Shown here piece after piece: positions 1 through 5,747 of a DNA stretch of 10,660 bases; positions within the stretch are counted from its first letter, which is position 1, and each line of letters opens with the position of its first letter. The notes under the pieces are model-generated. The model searched no databases. It saw only the letters and a list, made by a program, of their open reading frames with translations, and was not told the DNA's origin. The position numbers and the translations under genes are program-made. The DNA is from Pseudomonadota bacterium. GTDB taxonomy: Bacteria > Pseudomonadota > Alphaproteobacteria > Acetobacterales > Acetobacteraceae. Where the stretch lies: NCBI GenBank assembly GCA_021819535.1, contig JAKAQU010000073.1, forward strand, positions 1-10,660, read 5' to 3'.

Positions 1-261
1 CGCCTGGCGGAGCTTTCTGCCGAGGGTGATCCGCTGGAGACGCTGTCGGCGACGGTTGATTTCGAGATTTTCCGTGCCGTTCTGGCCAAGGCGGTGCGGC
101 GGAGCGATCCGGCGAAGGGCGGCCGGCCCGGCTTCGACCTGGTGCTGAAGTTCAAGAGGCTGGTGCTCCAATCCCTGCACGGGCTATCGCTGCAACAGAT
201 TTCCCATCTGGTCCGGGATCGGCTGAGCTGGATGCGGTCGAGAATTTCTTCTCCGTCCTGA
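1..261 (+). pseudogene. IS5-family transposase, N-terminal fragment (broken)
   Basis: The frame is open from the window edge and ends at a TGA at 259-261. It carries the typical N-terminal region of IS5-family transposases: a FEIFRAVL stretch, then KGGRPGFD, then LVLQSLHGLSLQQ and finally RDRLSWMR. In intact members this last motif is followed by the rest of the N-terminal domain and then the DDE catalytic core. Here the similarity stops directly after RDRLSWMR and the frame closes seven codons later, so no catalytic residues remain and the gene cannot encode a working transposase. The start lies left of the window. The abrupt loss of similarity coincides with a possible join to a second transposase fragment in another frame. 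I see no terminal inverted repeat or target-site duplication to mark the element's right end. The family assignment rests on remembered motifs. Confidence 0.75.
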
Positions 262-362
262 CCCGCATTGCGAAAGACCGGTTTCCAAAGGCCATGCCTT
301 TGGTGGGGGGCTGGGGCAAAGCCCCTGCCCTTATGACTGATAACACGCCTTTACATTTTTGA
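222..362 (+). pseudogene. Possible C-terminal scrap of an IS630-like transposase
   Basis: This frame, different from that of the upstream IS5 fragment, reads AELDAVENFFSVLTR before similarity fades, and closes with TGA at 360-362. The VENFFSVLTR stretch resembles the end of the DDE domain in IS630-family transposases, where an Asn/Asp-Ala-Val-Glu-x-Phe-Phe pattern carries the last catalytic acidic residue. The usual basic RRLKRG-type continuation is absent; the residues IAKDRFPKAMPL follow instead. Only about a dozen codons are recognisable, so this may be chance. If real, the join with the IS5 fragment lies around 228-240. The frame ends 8 bases before the pqqE stop codon on the other strand. 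Confidence 0.35.
285..330. repeat. Pair of adjacent palindromic hairpins
   Basis: Two stem-loops stand side by side. The first has perfect 8-bp arms CCAAAGGC (285-292) and GCCTTTGG (296-303) with a 3-base loop. The second has arms GGGGC (313-317) and GCCCC (321-325) around AAA, extended by GGGC/GCCC (308-311 and 327-330) across one T-T mismatch. They lie between the transposase remnant and the 3' end of pqqE. Neither is followed by a T-run on the minus strand, so they are not canonical intrinsic terminators. They could still protect or end the pqq transcript, or be a dispersed intergenic repeat. Confidence 0.6.
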
Positions 363-384
363 CGCGGCCTTAGGAGACCGCGTC
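361..384 (-). other. Stem-loop spanning the pqqE stop codon
   Basis: Perfect 7-bp arms GACGCGG (361-367) and CCGCGTC (378-384) enclose a 10-base loop that contains the pqqE TAA stop at 370-372. On the minus strand the stem is followed by AAAAATG, not a T-run, so it does not look like an intrinsic terminator. It may be a 3'-end stabilising structure or chance in GC-rich sequence. Confidence 0.4.
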
Positions 385-1491
385 CTTGAGCGGTGCCGGG
401 GCGTCGTTATTGCCGTAGCGGCGGTAGATGAAATCCGCCGGCGCGTCACCGCGTTCGGCGATCGCTGCCGCCATGACGGCGTGATCGGGCGCGAGTTCGC
501 AGGCAGGATCGGTGCGCGCGGCATCGCCGGTGAGGGCAAAGGCCTGACAGCGGCAGCCGCCCCAGTCGATTTCGCGGCGGTCGCAGGATTGGCAGGGCTC
601 AGGCATCCAATCGGTGCCGCGGAAGCGGAGAAACGCGGGATCGTGCTGCCAGATCTCGGCGAGTGAGGTCTCACGCACCGAGGGGAAGACAAAGCCGGGG
701 AGGGTTTCCGCGGCGTGGCACGGCATCGCCTTGCCCGCCGGGGAAATATTGATGAACCGCCGCGCCCAGCCGCCCATGCAGGATTTCGGGCGCCGCGCAT
801 AATAATCGGGGATGACGTAGTCGATCACCATCTGCCCCTTGAGGCGGAGGCGCGCTGCCTCCACCGTCGCTGTCGTCGCGTCGAGTTCGCCTTGGCTCGG
901 CAGCAGCGAGGCGCGGTTTTTGAACCCCCAGCCGTAATACTGCACCTGCGCGATTTCCGTCCGCGCCGCGCCCAACCCCTCGGCCAGCGCGATCATGCGC
1001 GGCACATTGGCGATATTCTGGCGATGGACGACGAAATTGAGGGTGAGCGGCAGGCCGGCGGCATGGATGCGGGCGGCAGCGGCGAGTTTTTTCGCGTGCG
1101 CCCCGCGATAGCCCGCGATCCGATCAGCATTCTCGGGGTCGACATCCTGGAAGCTCAACTGGATATGATCGATCCCGGCCGCGACCAGTGCCTCCATCAT
1201 GCGGTCGTCGAGCTGCACGCCGGAGGTGATGATGTTGGTATAAAGCCCGGCTTGCGAGGCGTGGCGGACGAGATCGGGAAGATCGCGCCGCGCGGTCGGC
1301 TCGCCACCGGTGAAATGGAACTGGAGGATGCCGATCTTCGCCGCTTCATCGATGACGCGCTGCCATTCCGCCGTCGAAAGCTCATCGCCGACCCGCTCAA
1401 GCGCCAGCGGGTTCGAGCAATACGGGCATTGCAGCGGGCAGCGATGGGTGAGTTCGACGATGAGGCCCATCGGCGGCTCAAAGCCGGTCAT
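370..1491 (-). CDS. pqqE: PqqE, radical SAM peptide cyclase of PQQ synthesis
   Basis: PqqE is a cytoplasmic radical SAM enzyme that, with PqqD as peptide chaperone, forms the first carbon-carbon bond of PQQ between the Glu and Tyr side chains of PqqA. The 373-residue product has the usual length. It shows the radical SAM cluster motif CPLQCPYC (C18, C22, C25) and TGGEP at 61-65. A C-terminal SPASM-type region holds C238, C258, C300, C303, C313, C315 and C331. D309, six residues after C303, fits the unusual aspartate ligand reported for an auxiliary cluster of PqqE. The ATG at 1489-1491 overlaps the pqqD stop in an ATGA, implying coupled translation. It is the last gene of the operon and all expected cluster ligands are present, so it should be active. 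Confidence 0.97.
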   Translation of the reverse strand: MTGFEPPMGLIVELTHRCPLQCPYCSNPLALERVGDELSTAEWQRVIDEAAKIGILQFHFTGGEPTARRDLPDLVRHASQAGLYTNIITSGVQLDDRMMEALVAAGIDHIQLSFQDVDPENADRIAGYRGAHAKKLAAAARIHAAGLPLTLNFVVHRQNIANVPRMIALAEGLGAARTEIAQVQYYGWGFKNRASLLPSQGELDATTATVEAARLRLKGQMVIDYVIPDYYARRPKSCMGGWARRFINISPAGKAMPCHAAETLPGFVFPSVRETSLAEIWQHDPAFLRFRGTDWMPEPCQSCDRREIDWGGCRCQAFALTGDAARTDPACELAPDHAVMAAAIAERGDAPADFIYRRYGNNDAPAPLKDAVS

Positions 1492-1763
1492 AGCGCTATG
1501 GCTCCTTTTTCGGCGAGGTCGCCGAGTATCGCCCCGACATCGGCGATGATGATCTCGCGCGGGGCGGCAAAGCGGGCCGCGAGATCATCGGCGATGGCGC
1601 CGAGATTGCGGGCGCCATCGACCAGCTTGAGAATCTCCACCGCCTGTTCGTCGGGCAGAAACAGCCGTTCCGGCGCCAGCACCACCCACGCCTTCCGTAC
1701 CGGATCGAAGCGGAGTTTGACGCCGGGGCGAAACCGCGGCACCGCCTGCTCGGGCGTGCTCAT
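1488..1763 (-). CDS. pqqD: PqqD, PqqA-binding peptide chaperone
   Basis: PqqD is a small RiPP recognition element that binds the precursor PqqA and presents it to PqqE. The chosen start gives 91 residues, the normal size for free-standing PqqD. The protein begins MSTPEQAVPRFRPGVKLRFD and contains a family-like WVVLAPERLFLPDEQAVEILKLVDG core, followed by a helical segment (ADDLAARF) and a C-terminal helix. The frame stays open a further 32 codons upstream, but those residues are not PqqD-like and lie inside pqqC. The chosen ATG at 1761-1763 forms an ATGA overlap with the pqqC stop, and the gene's own TGA forms another ATGA with pqqE. It is separate from pqqC, unlike the fused pqqCD known in some methylotrophs. 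Confidence 0.95.
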   Translation of the reverse strand: MSTPEQAVPRFRPGVKLRFDPVRKAWVVLAPERLFLPDEQAVEILKLVDGARNLGAIADDLAARFAAPREIIIADVGAILGDLAEKGAIAL

Positions 1764-2506
1764 GTCTCCGCGGCCGGAACGAACGCCCCTGGCGGCACCA
1801 GCCCGGGCGCGACATAGGCCGAATAGAGGGCATCGAGCTGGGCCCAGAGGACATCGCATTTGAAGCGGAGTGCGGCGAGCACGGCCTGTTGCGTCTCGAC
1901 GCTGTCGGCGTGCTCCCTGACATAGGCGAGAGCGAATTCGACATCGCGCGGCGCCTGCGTGAGGCGCGGGGTGAAATAGGCGAGGGTCGCCTCGGTGATG
2001 AAGGCGTAGTTGCGCAACATGCCGGACACCCGCTCGGCGATGATGGTCGGCGAGAACATCTCCGTGAGCGAGGAGGCGATGCCTTCGAGGATCGGCCGGT
2101 CGCGGACGAAATGGACGTAAGCATCGACGGCAAAGCGCGTTGCCGGCAGGAGACCGCGCGTCGAGACCACGTAATCGGGATCGAGCCCGACCCCCTCGGC
2201 GAGCTTCATCCAGCGCGCGATGCCGCCGCTGCCCGGCGCCTCGCCGTCGTGATCGACGATGCGCGAGCGCCAGGCGCGGCGGAGTTCCGGGGTTGGCAGG
2301 CGGGCGAGCAGGAACGCGTCCTTCGCCGGGATACGGGATTGATAATAAAACCGATTGAGCGCCCAGGCCTGCACCTGGCCGCGATTAAGCTTGCCGCCGT
2401 GCAGAAGCTTATGGAACGGGTGGAGATTGTGATAGCGCTCGGCGCCGATCGCCCGCAGCGCGCCCTCCAACTCGTCGGGCGAGAGCAAACCTGGCGCGCT
2501 GGTCAT
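1760..2506 (-). CDS. pqqC: PqqC, pyrroloquinoline-quinone synthase
   Basis: PqqC is a cofactor-free oxidase that carries out the last step, ring closure and eight-electron oxidation of AHQQ to PQQ. The 248-residue product matches the family in length and in a TENA/heme-oxygenase-like helical fold. Recognisable active-site segments include RYHNLHPF (Y25, H26), FYYQ (Y55), VDHDGEAPGSGG (H86), SSLTEMFSP, R159, and YFTPRL (Y177, R181). By my alignment from memory to the Klebsiella enzyme, most known active-site residues are kept with an offset of two, but the position of its H154 is I156 here. The start ATG overlaps the pqqB stop (ATGA) and the stop overlaps the pqqD start in the same way. Confidence 0.96.
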   Translation of the reverse strand: MTSAPGLLSPDELEGALRAIGAERYHNLHPFHKLLHGGKLNRGQVQAWALNRFYYQSRIPAKDAFLLARLPTPELRRAWRSRIVDHDGEAPGSGGIARWMKLAEGVGLDPDYVVSTRGLLPATRFAVDAYVHFVRDRPILEGIASSLTEMFSPTIIAERVSGMLRNYAFITEATLAYFTPRLTQAPRDVEFALAYVREHADSVETQQAVLAALRFKCDVLWAQLDALYSAYVAPGLVPPGAFVPAAET

Positions 2507-3423
2507 AGCGTGATCTCCATCCCGTCTTCCCCGACCCGCCAGCCGGCCTCCCGCACCGCTCGGTGCTCGGGGCTGTCGGAGAGCAGAATAGGGTTGGAAT
2601 TATTGATATGGACGAAAATACGGTGCGGGATCGGGGCGCCACGGAAGGCGGCGAGCGTGCCGTCTTCCCCGCCGACACTGATATGGCCCATGCGGAGCCC
2701 GGTTTTGCTGCCGGTACCGGCCCTGATCATCTCGTCGTCACGCCACATCGTGCCGTCGAAGAAAAGGGCATCGGCACCGTCGAGCCGGGCGAGAAGCGGC
2801 GGGGTGACGCGGGCGCAGCCGGGGATGAAGAACAGCCGCCTTCCGCCATGTTCGATCATGGCGCCGACGGTTTCCTCACCCTCGACGATCGGTGGCGCCT
2901 CGCCGGGGCGCTCGAGATAGAGCGGCACCTTCCCTGGCACCGCAAACAACGTGAGCGAAAGCCCGCTCGGCGTGCCATCGGCGCAGGAGAGCGGGCGCTT
3001 GCAGTCCAGGGGAACCGCTTCGCGTTTCACCACGTCACGCGCCAGCACCTCGAAAATCGGGTTTTCATCGAGCACGCCAAGCACGCTCGCGGTGGCATAG
3101 ACGGTGAACGCCTCGCGCTCGCGGAGGTTGAGAAGCCCGGCGATGGCATCGACATTGCCGTCGGTCAGAATGACGCCGGCGATCGGGGTCGAGCGCAGCC
3201 CGTGCTGGGGGTGCAAAAAGGGGAAGCGGGCGATTTGCTCGCGAAGATCGGGGGTCGCGTTCAGGATGAACCAATGGCGCTCATCGGCGGAGACGGCCAA
3301 GGAGGCCTGATTGCGGGGTTTTGCCGCCGGATCACCGGCCCGCGCGCGGCGGCAGGGCTCGGCGTTGGAATTCCATTGAGGGAAGCCGCCCCCGGCCGCG
3401 GCCCCAAGGATAACGGCCCTCAT
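2503..3423 (-). CDS. pqqB: PqqB, metallo-beta-lactamase-fold PQQ synthesis oxidoreductase
   Basis: PqqB has a metallo-beta-lactamase fold. It is reported to act between peptide cross-linking and PqqC, oxidising the Glu-Tyr-derived intermediate; a transport role was proposed earlier. The 306 residues are full length. Family motifs visible are LGAAAGGGFPQWN (6-18), WFILNATPDL (51-60), GVILTDGNVDAIAGLLNLRE (83-102), FFIPGC (198-203), LFFDGTMWRDDEM (220-232), MGHISV (245-250) and HINNSNPIL (272-280). Two points differ from gammaproteobacterial PqqB: the Cys-rich stretch after QWN has only C24, and the usual Asp-His is D92-A93. I recall both in other alphaproteobacteria. The start at 3421-3423 is preceded by a GGGAGAGG ribosome site. 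It follows pqqA after an 83-base gap with a strong stem-loop. Confidence 0.96.
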   Translation of the reverse strand: MRAVILGAAAGGGFPQWNSNAEPCRRARAGDPAAKPRNQASLAVSADERHWFILNATPDLREQIARFPFLHPQHGLRSTPIAGVILTDGNVDAIAGLLNLREREAFTVYATASVLGVLDENPIFEVLARDVVKREAVPLDCKRPLSCADGTPSGLSLTLFAVPGKVPLYLERPGEAPPIVEGEETVGAMIEHGGRRLFFIPGCARVTPPLLARLDGADALFFDGTMWRDDEMIRAGTGSKTGLRMGHISVGGEDGTLAAFRGAPIPHRIFVHINNSNPILLSDSPEHRAVREAGWRVGEDGMEITL

Positions 3424-3463
3424 GGCCTCTCCCGAGTCGTTTTTTCAAGTCTTTTTTGAAAGA

Positions 3464-3500
3464 AAACGCCGCCGGAAGGTGATGCCACCCGGCGGCGTTT
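3464..3500 (-). terminator. Stem-loop between pqqA and pqqB (attenuator or leaky terminator)
   Basis: A perfect 12-bp inverted repeat, AAACGCCGCCGG (3464-3475) and CCGGCGGCGTTT (3489-3500), has a 13-base loop. On the minus strand the descending arm runs into TTTTCTTTC, a short interrupted T-run. It begins 6 bases after the pqqA stop and ends about 40 bases before the pqqB start. This design should end part of the transcription or protect the 3' end of a short pqqA message, giving more precursor peptide than enzyme. pqqA is known to be expressed in excess of the downstream genes in several bacteria; its action here is inferred. Confidence 0.8.
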
Positions 3501-3506
3501 CGCGAA

Positions 3507-3587
3507 TTACTTCGCTTCGGCGCAGGCGTAGCTGTTGATTTCGGCGCCAAGAGCGATTTCGACGATTTTCGGGGATTTCCAGGCCAT
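3507..3587 (-). CDS. pqqA: PqqA, precursor peptide of PQQ
   Basis: This short gene encodes the 26-residue peptide that is the actual substrate for PQQ. It begins MAWKSPKIVEIALG and contains E16-I-N-S-Y20, the conserved Glu-x3-Tyr whose side chains are joined by PqqE and become the cofactor; the tail is ACAEAK. Length and motif position fit the PqqA family (about 22-30 residues). A perfect AGGAGG ribosome site (plus-strand positions 3595-3600) stands 7 bases before the ATG at 3585-3587, the strongest ribosome site in the operon, in keeping with the need for a stoichiometric substrate. It is the first gene of the pqq operon and ends with TAA just before the stem-loop. Confidence 0.96.
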   Translation of the reverse strand: MAWKSPKIVEIALGAEINSYACAEAK

Positions 3588-3594
3588 GGTGTTG

Positions 3595-3600
3595 CCTCCT
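3595..3600 (-). promoter_or_regulatory. Ribosome binding site of pqqA
   Basis: AGGAGG on the minus strand, 7 bases from the pqqA ATG, is a full-consensus Shine-Dalgarno sequence. It fixes the start of this very short gene. Confidence 0.9.
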
Positions 3601-3636
3601 ATGGAAAGGTTTTTCGGTTCACTTCTACGGCGATCC

Positions 3637-3663
3637 CAGTCCAACGCGGTATCAGTCTAACGC
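3637..3663 (-). repeat. Direct repeat over the predicted pqqA promoter
   Basis: CAGTCCAACGC (3637-3647) and CAGTCTAACGC (3653-3663) on the plus strand differ at one base and begin 16 bases apart. One copy overlaps the predicted -10 and the other covers the expected transcription start, a placement suited to an operator. No regulator is encoded in the window. Confidence 0.5.
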
Positions 3664-3682
3664 AGTAACATTTAGCGAGCAA
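3654..3682 (-). promoter_or_regulatory. Candidate sigma-70 promoter of the pqq operon
   Basis: On the minus strand TTGCTC (3677-3682) and TAGACT (3654-3659) are separated by exactly 17 bases. The matches to the consensus hexamers are moderate (3/6 and 4/6). Transcription would begin near 3647, giving a leader of about 60 bases before pqqA. The -10 hexamer lies inside the upstream copy of a direct repeat (3637-3663). No better pair was seen in this gap. Confidence 0.45.
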
Positions 3683-3761
3683 ACCTGCCAGCCAGACCGC
3701 CAGATCGCGACGGCGCCCGATCACGAGCTTGCCATCCGACCTAGTTTCTTCTCTAGACGAC

Positions 3762-3778
3762 TTGCCGTCTCCCGGCAA
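3762..3778 (-). other. Small hairpin downstream of the GFA-family gene
   Basis: TTGCCG (3762-3767) and CGGCAA (3773-3778) form a 6-bp stem with a 5-base loop about 50 bases after the GFA gene stop. No T-run follows on the minus strand. It may contribute to transcript ending before the pqq promoter region. The rest of 3588-3826 contains no open frame that I would call a gene. Confidence 0.35.
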
Positions 3779-3826
3779 ACTGATTTTCTCGATCAGCCTT
3801 ATCGAAAACCTGATGGATGCCGCCTC

Positions 3827-4255
3827 CTATTCCGCCACGAATTCGCCGGAGCCACCGAATTCGGCGGGGAAATCCTTGAATTTGGGCAGCCCGTCGGCGA
3901 TCGGCAGCACGGTTTCGGCGTAATTGACGTGAACGGCCGGGGCGAAGGGCAAATCCGGAATGGTCGCCGCGAAAACATCGACCATGTCGAGCGGCGGGTG
4001 GCTCGCCATGACATGGCCGCCGCAGAGCCGGCAGAATTGGCGCAGCGAAAGCGGTGTCTTGCTGTACGTCGCCAAGTGTTCGCCCCCCTTGACGACCTTG
4101 ACCGCCGCCGGTGGCCAGAGCGAGAAGGCGTTGACCGGCCCACCCGACCAGGAGCGGCAGGAGCGGCAATGGCAATAGCCCATGGCGCTCGGCTGGCCGC
4201 TCACCTCGATCTCCACCGCGCCGCAAAAACAGGCGCCGTGATAGGATTGGCTCAT
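3827..4255 (-). CDS. GFA-family (CENP-V/GFA domain) zinc-binding protein
   Basis: The 142-residue product belongs to the glutathione-dependent formaldehyde-activating enzyme (GFA) fold family. It shows the zinc-cysteine pattern C9-F-C11-G, C28-H-C30-R-S-C33 and C75-R-L-C78-G-G-H. The founding member was described as joining formaldehyde to glutathione, but most family members have no proven reaction, so the substrate here is unknown. The ATG at 4253-4255 is chosen because the protein then begins MSQSYHGACFCGAVEIEV, as in the family, with GGGGAG about 7 bases upstream. A 12-codon upstream extension has no family similarity. It sits between the reductase gene and the pqq operon; a link to aldehyde products of PQQ-dependent dehydrogenases is only a guess. 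A weak -10-like TACACT lies upstream. Confidence 0.9.
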   Translation of the reverse strand: MSQSYHGACFCGAVEIEVSGQPSAMGYCHCRSCRSWSGGPVNAFSLWPPAAVKVVKGGEHLATYSKTPLSLRQFCRLCGGHVMASHPPLDMVDVFAATIPDLPFAPAVHVNYAETVLPIADGLPKFKDFPAEFGGSGEFVAE

Positions 4256-4365
4256 GGTGTTTCTCCCCGATTGTGCTTTTCTCTCAGCCAAGTGTAGCGG
4301 CGATGCCGCCTCCGCGCCAGATCGCGGCCGACGTGAAGCCCTCGGGCGATGCAGGTGGTCGCGAT

Positions 4366-5403
4366 TTATGGGGGGAGCGGCGCGATGCCGGTCGTCGTTG
4401 AATATTCGAAATGCAGCGCCTGGTCGGGATGGACGATCGGGTGGATGGCGTGCGCCGCCATGGCCGCCTCGCTGAATCCCTGCAGGATCAGCTTGAGCTT
4501 GCCGCGATAGCGGGCGACGTCGCCGATCGCGAAAACGCCCGGGATGCTGGTCTCGGAGGTCGCGGGATCGACCTCGATATGGTGCTGGACGAGATCGAGC
4601 CCCCAGCCGGCGATCGGGCCGAGATCGGTCGCGAGGCCGAAAAACGCGAGCAATTTGTCGGCCGGGAGTTGACGTCGACCCCCTTCGAGATTTTCCACCA
4701 CTACCGCGGCGAGCCGCCCATCCTCGCCGGCGAGTTCGGCGAGCTGATAGGGAATGACGAGTTCGATCTCCCCCCGCTCGGCGGCGACGGCGAGCTGGGC
4801 CGCGCTTTCGGGGGAGGCACGAAACTTGGCGCGGCGATGGACAAGAAAGATCCGCTCGGCGATGCCACGCAGCGCCAATGCCCAGTCGAGCGCCGAATCA
4901 CCGCCCCCTGCGATCACGACCCGCGCGCCGCGCAACCCCTCGCGCGCGCGGACGTAATATTGAACCGCGCCGCTCGCCTCATAGGCGGCAAGGCCGGGGA
5001 GCGGCGGCCGGTTGGGGCCGAAGGCGCCAGCGCCGGCGGCGATGATCACCGCCTTCGCCATGATCGTCTCGCCGCGATCGGTGCCGAGGACGAAAGCCCC
5101 GCGCTCCCCGGAAAGCCGCTCGACCCGCCGGCCGAGCAGGATTTGCGGCTGAAACGGGTCGATCTGGCGCAGAAGCGCGTCGATCAGGCCACCGGCCTCG
5201 ATGCGCGGAATGGCGGGGATGTCATAGATCGGCTTTTCCGGGTAAAGTGCGGTGCATTGCCCGCCGGGCGCATCGAGCGCGTCGATCACGACCGCGCGCA
5301 GCTTCAACATCCCGCATTCGAAAACGGCGAACAACCCCGCCGGCCCGGCGCCGATGATCGCGACATCGGCTGCGATCGTCTCCGGTTGAGATTGGTTTTG
5401 CAT
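4366..5403 (-). CDS. Ferredoxin/flavodoxin-NADP+ reductase, thioredoxin-reductase-like type
   Basis: This 345-residue FAD flavoprotein moves electrons between NADPH and ferredoxin or flavodoxin in the cytoplasm. The FAD-binding GAGPAG is at 18-23, followed by the GGQCTALYPEKPIYDIP segment typical of this class. The NAD(P) domain has GGGDSA at 166-171 and VHRRAKFRA at 188-196, whose arginines favour NADPH. FAIGDVA (291-297) closes the FAD site, and the C-terminal FEYSTTTG (332-339) is the aromatic stacking tail seen in the Bacillus YumC type. The CxxC redox pair of true thioredoxin reductases is missing, which separates it from TrxB. The start is an ATG at 5401-5403 with GGGTGAGG in front. It runs toward the GFA gene with a 110-base gap. 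Confidence 0.92.
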   Translation of the reverse strand: MQNQSQPETIAADVAIIGAGPAGLFAVFECGMLKLRAVVIDALDAPGGQCTALYPEKPIYDIPAIPRIEAGGLIDALLRQIDPFQPQILLGRRVERLSGERGAFVLGTDRGETIMAKAVIIAAGAGAFGPNRPPLPGLAAYEASGAVQYYVRAREGLRGARVVIAGGGDSALDWALALRGIAERIFLVHRRAKFRASPESAAQLAVAAERGEIELVIPYQLAELAGEDGRLAAVVVENLEGGRRQLPADKLLAFFGLATDLGPIAGWGLDLVQHHIEVDPATSETSIPGVFAIGDVARYRGKLKLILQGFSEAAMAAHAIHPIVHPDQALHFEYSTTTGIAPLPP

Positions 5404-5537
5404 CCCCTCACCCTACCGCAACAGCGACCAAAGGGAAAACCGCGCGAAAGCCGGCGATCGGGTCCACGTCTCGAAATCGCGGATCTCTCCCGAGACTCTT
5501 GCCCGTGAGGCTTCGCTTGCGGCTTCGAGATAAACTT

Positions 5538-5567
5538 GCGGCCAACGGTTTGGCGGCCAACGGTTTG
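5538..5567. repeat. Perfect 15-bp tandem duplication beside the tRNA gene
   Basis: GCGGCCAACGGTTTG occurs twice head-to-tail (5538-5552 and 5553-5567), ending one base before the tRNA-Ala CCA end. A near-identical inverted copy of its core lies on the other side of the tRNA at 5748-5761. The region 5404-5568 otherwise holds no gene that I can support. Confidence 0.85.
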
Positions 5568-5568
5568 A

Positions 5569-5644
5569 TGGTGGAGCCAAGGGGAGTCGAACCCCTGACC
5601 TCCTGAATGCCATTCAGGCGCTCTCCCAACTGAGCTATGGCCCC
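5569..5644 (-). tRNA. tRNA-Ala (anticodon GGC)
   Basis: The minus strand folds as a complete 76-base tRNA. The acceptor GGGGCCA pairs with TGGCTCC (one G-U). The D stem is GCTC/GAGC with loop AGTTGGGA, the anticodon stem CCTGA/TCAGG has loop ATGGCAT (anticodon GGC, reading GCC alanine codons), the variable loop is AGGTC, and the T arm is AGGGG-TTCGACT-CCCCT. The discriminator is A and the CCA tail is encoded. A clear promoter lies just upstream. Confidence 0.98.
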
Positions 5645-5654
5645 GGTGGCGGCG

Positions 5655-5683
5655 CTTATAGAGGGCGGGCACCGGGCGATCAA
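5655..5683 (-). promoter_or_regulatory. Sigma-70 promoter of tRNA-Ala
   Basis: On the minus strand TTGATC (5678-5683) and TATAAG (5655-5660) are separated by 17 bases, and the mature tRNA starts 11 bases after the -10 hexamer. This is the best sigma-70-like promoter in the window, as expected for a strongly expressed stable RNA. Confidence 0.75.
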
Positions 5684-5747
5684 GCGGCGTTTGGCCGGCA
5701 TCCCCGGATTTTGGAGAATTCGCCGAGGGAGGTCTTTGCCGCTCGCT

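Noticed and set aside
715..1863. Long plus-strand open frame (382 codons) opposite pqqE and pqqD
   Set aside because: It is rich in Arg, Ala and Gly, has no family resemblance, and mirrors well-identified genes. Such shadows are expected in high-GC DNA.
1889..3459. Plus-strand open frames opposite pqqC and pqqB
   Set aside because: Both frames lie over conserved enzymes and have no recognisable domain or ribosome site.
3780..3796. CTGAT-N7-ATCAG palindrome as a CRP/FNR-like site for pqqA
   Set aside because: It lies about 190 bases upstream of pqqA and about 30 bases after the GFA stop, does not fit TTGA-N6-TCAA, and competes with other small hairpins there.
4297..4309. GCGGC-GAT-GCCGC hairpin upstream of the GFA gene
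   Set aside because: Five GC base pairs are common by chance in this composition and no regulatory context supports it.
4411..5508. Plus-strand open frame (365 codons) opposite the NADP+ reductase
   Set aside because: The composition is that of an antisense shadow and the opposite strand has a complete flavoprotein with all its motifs.
5569..5644. tRNA-Ala as an integration site for a genomic island
   Set aside because: There is no integrase and no duplicated tRNA 3' end within the window; only short unrelated repeats flank it.
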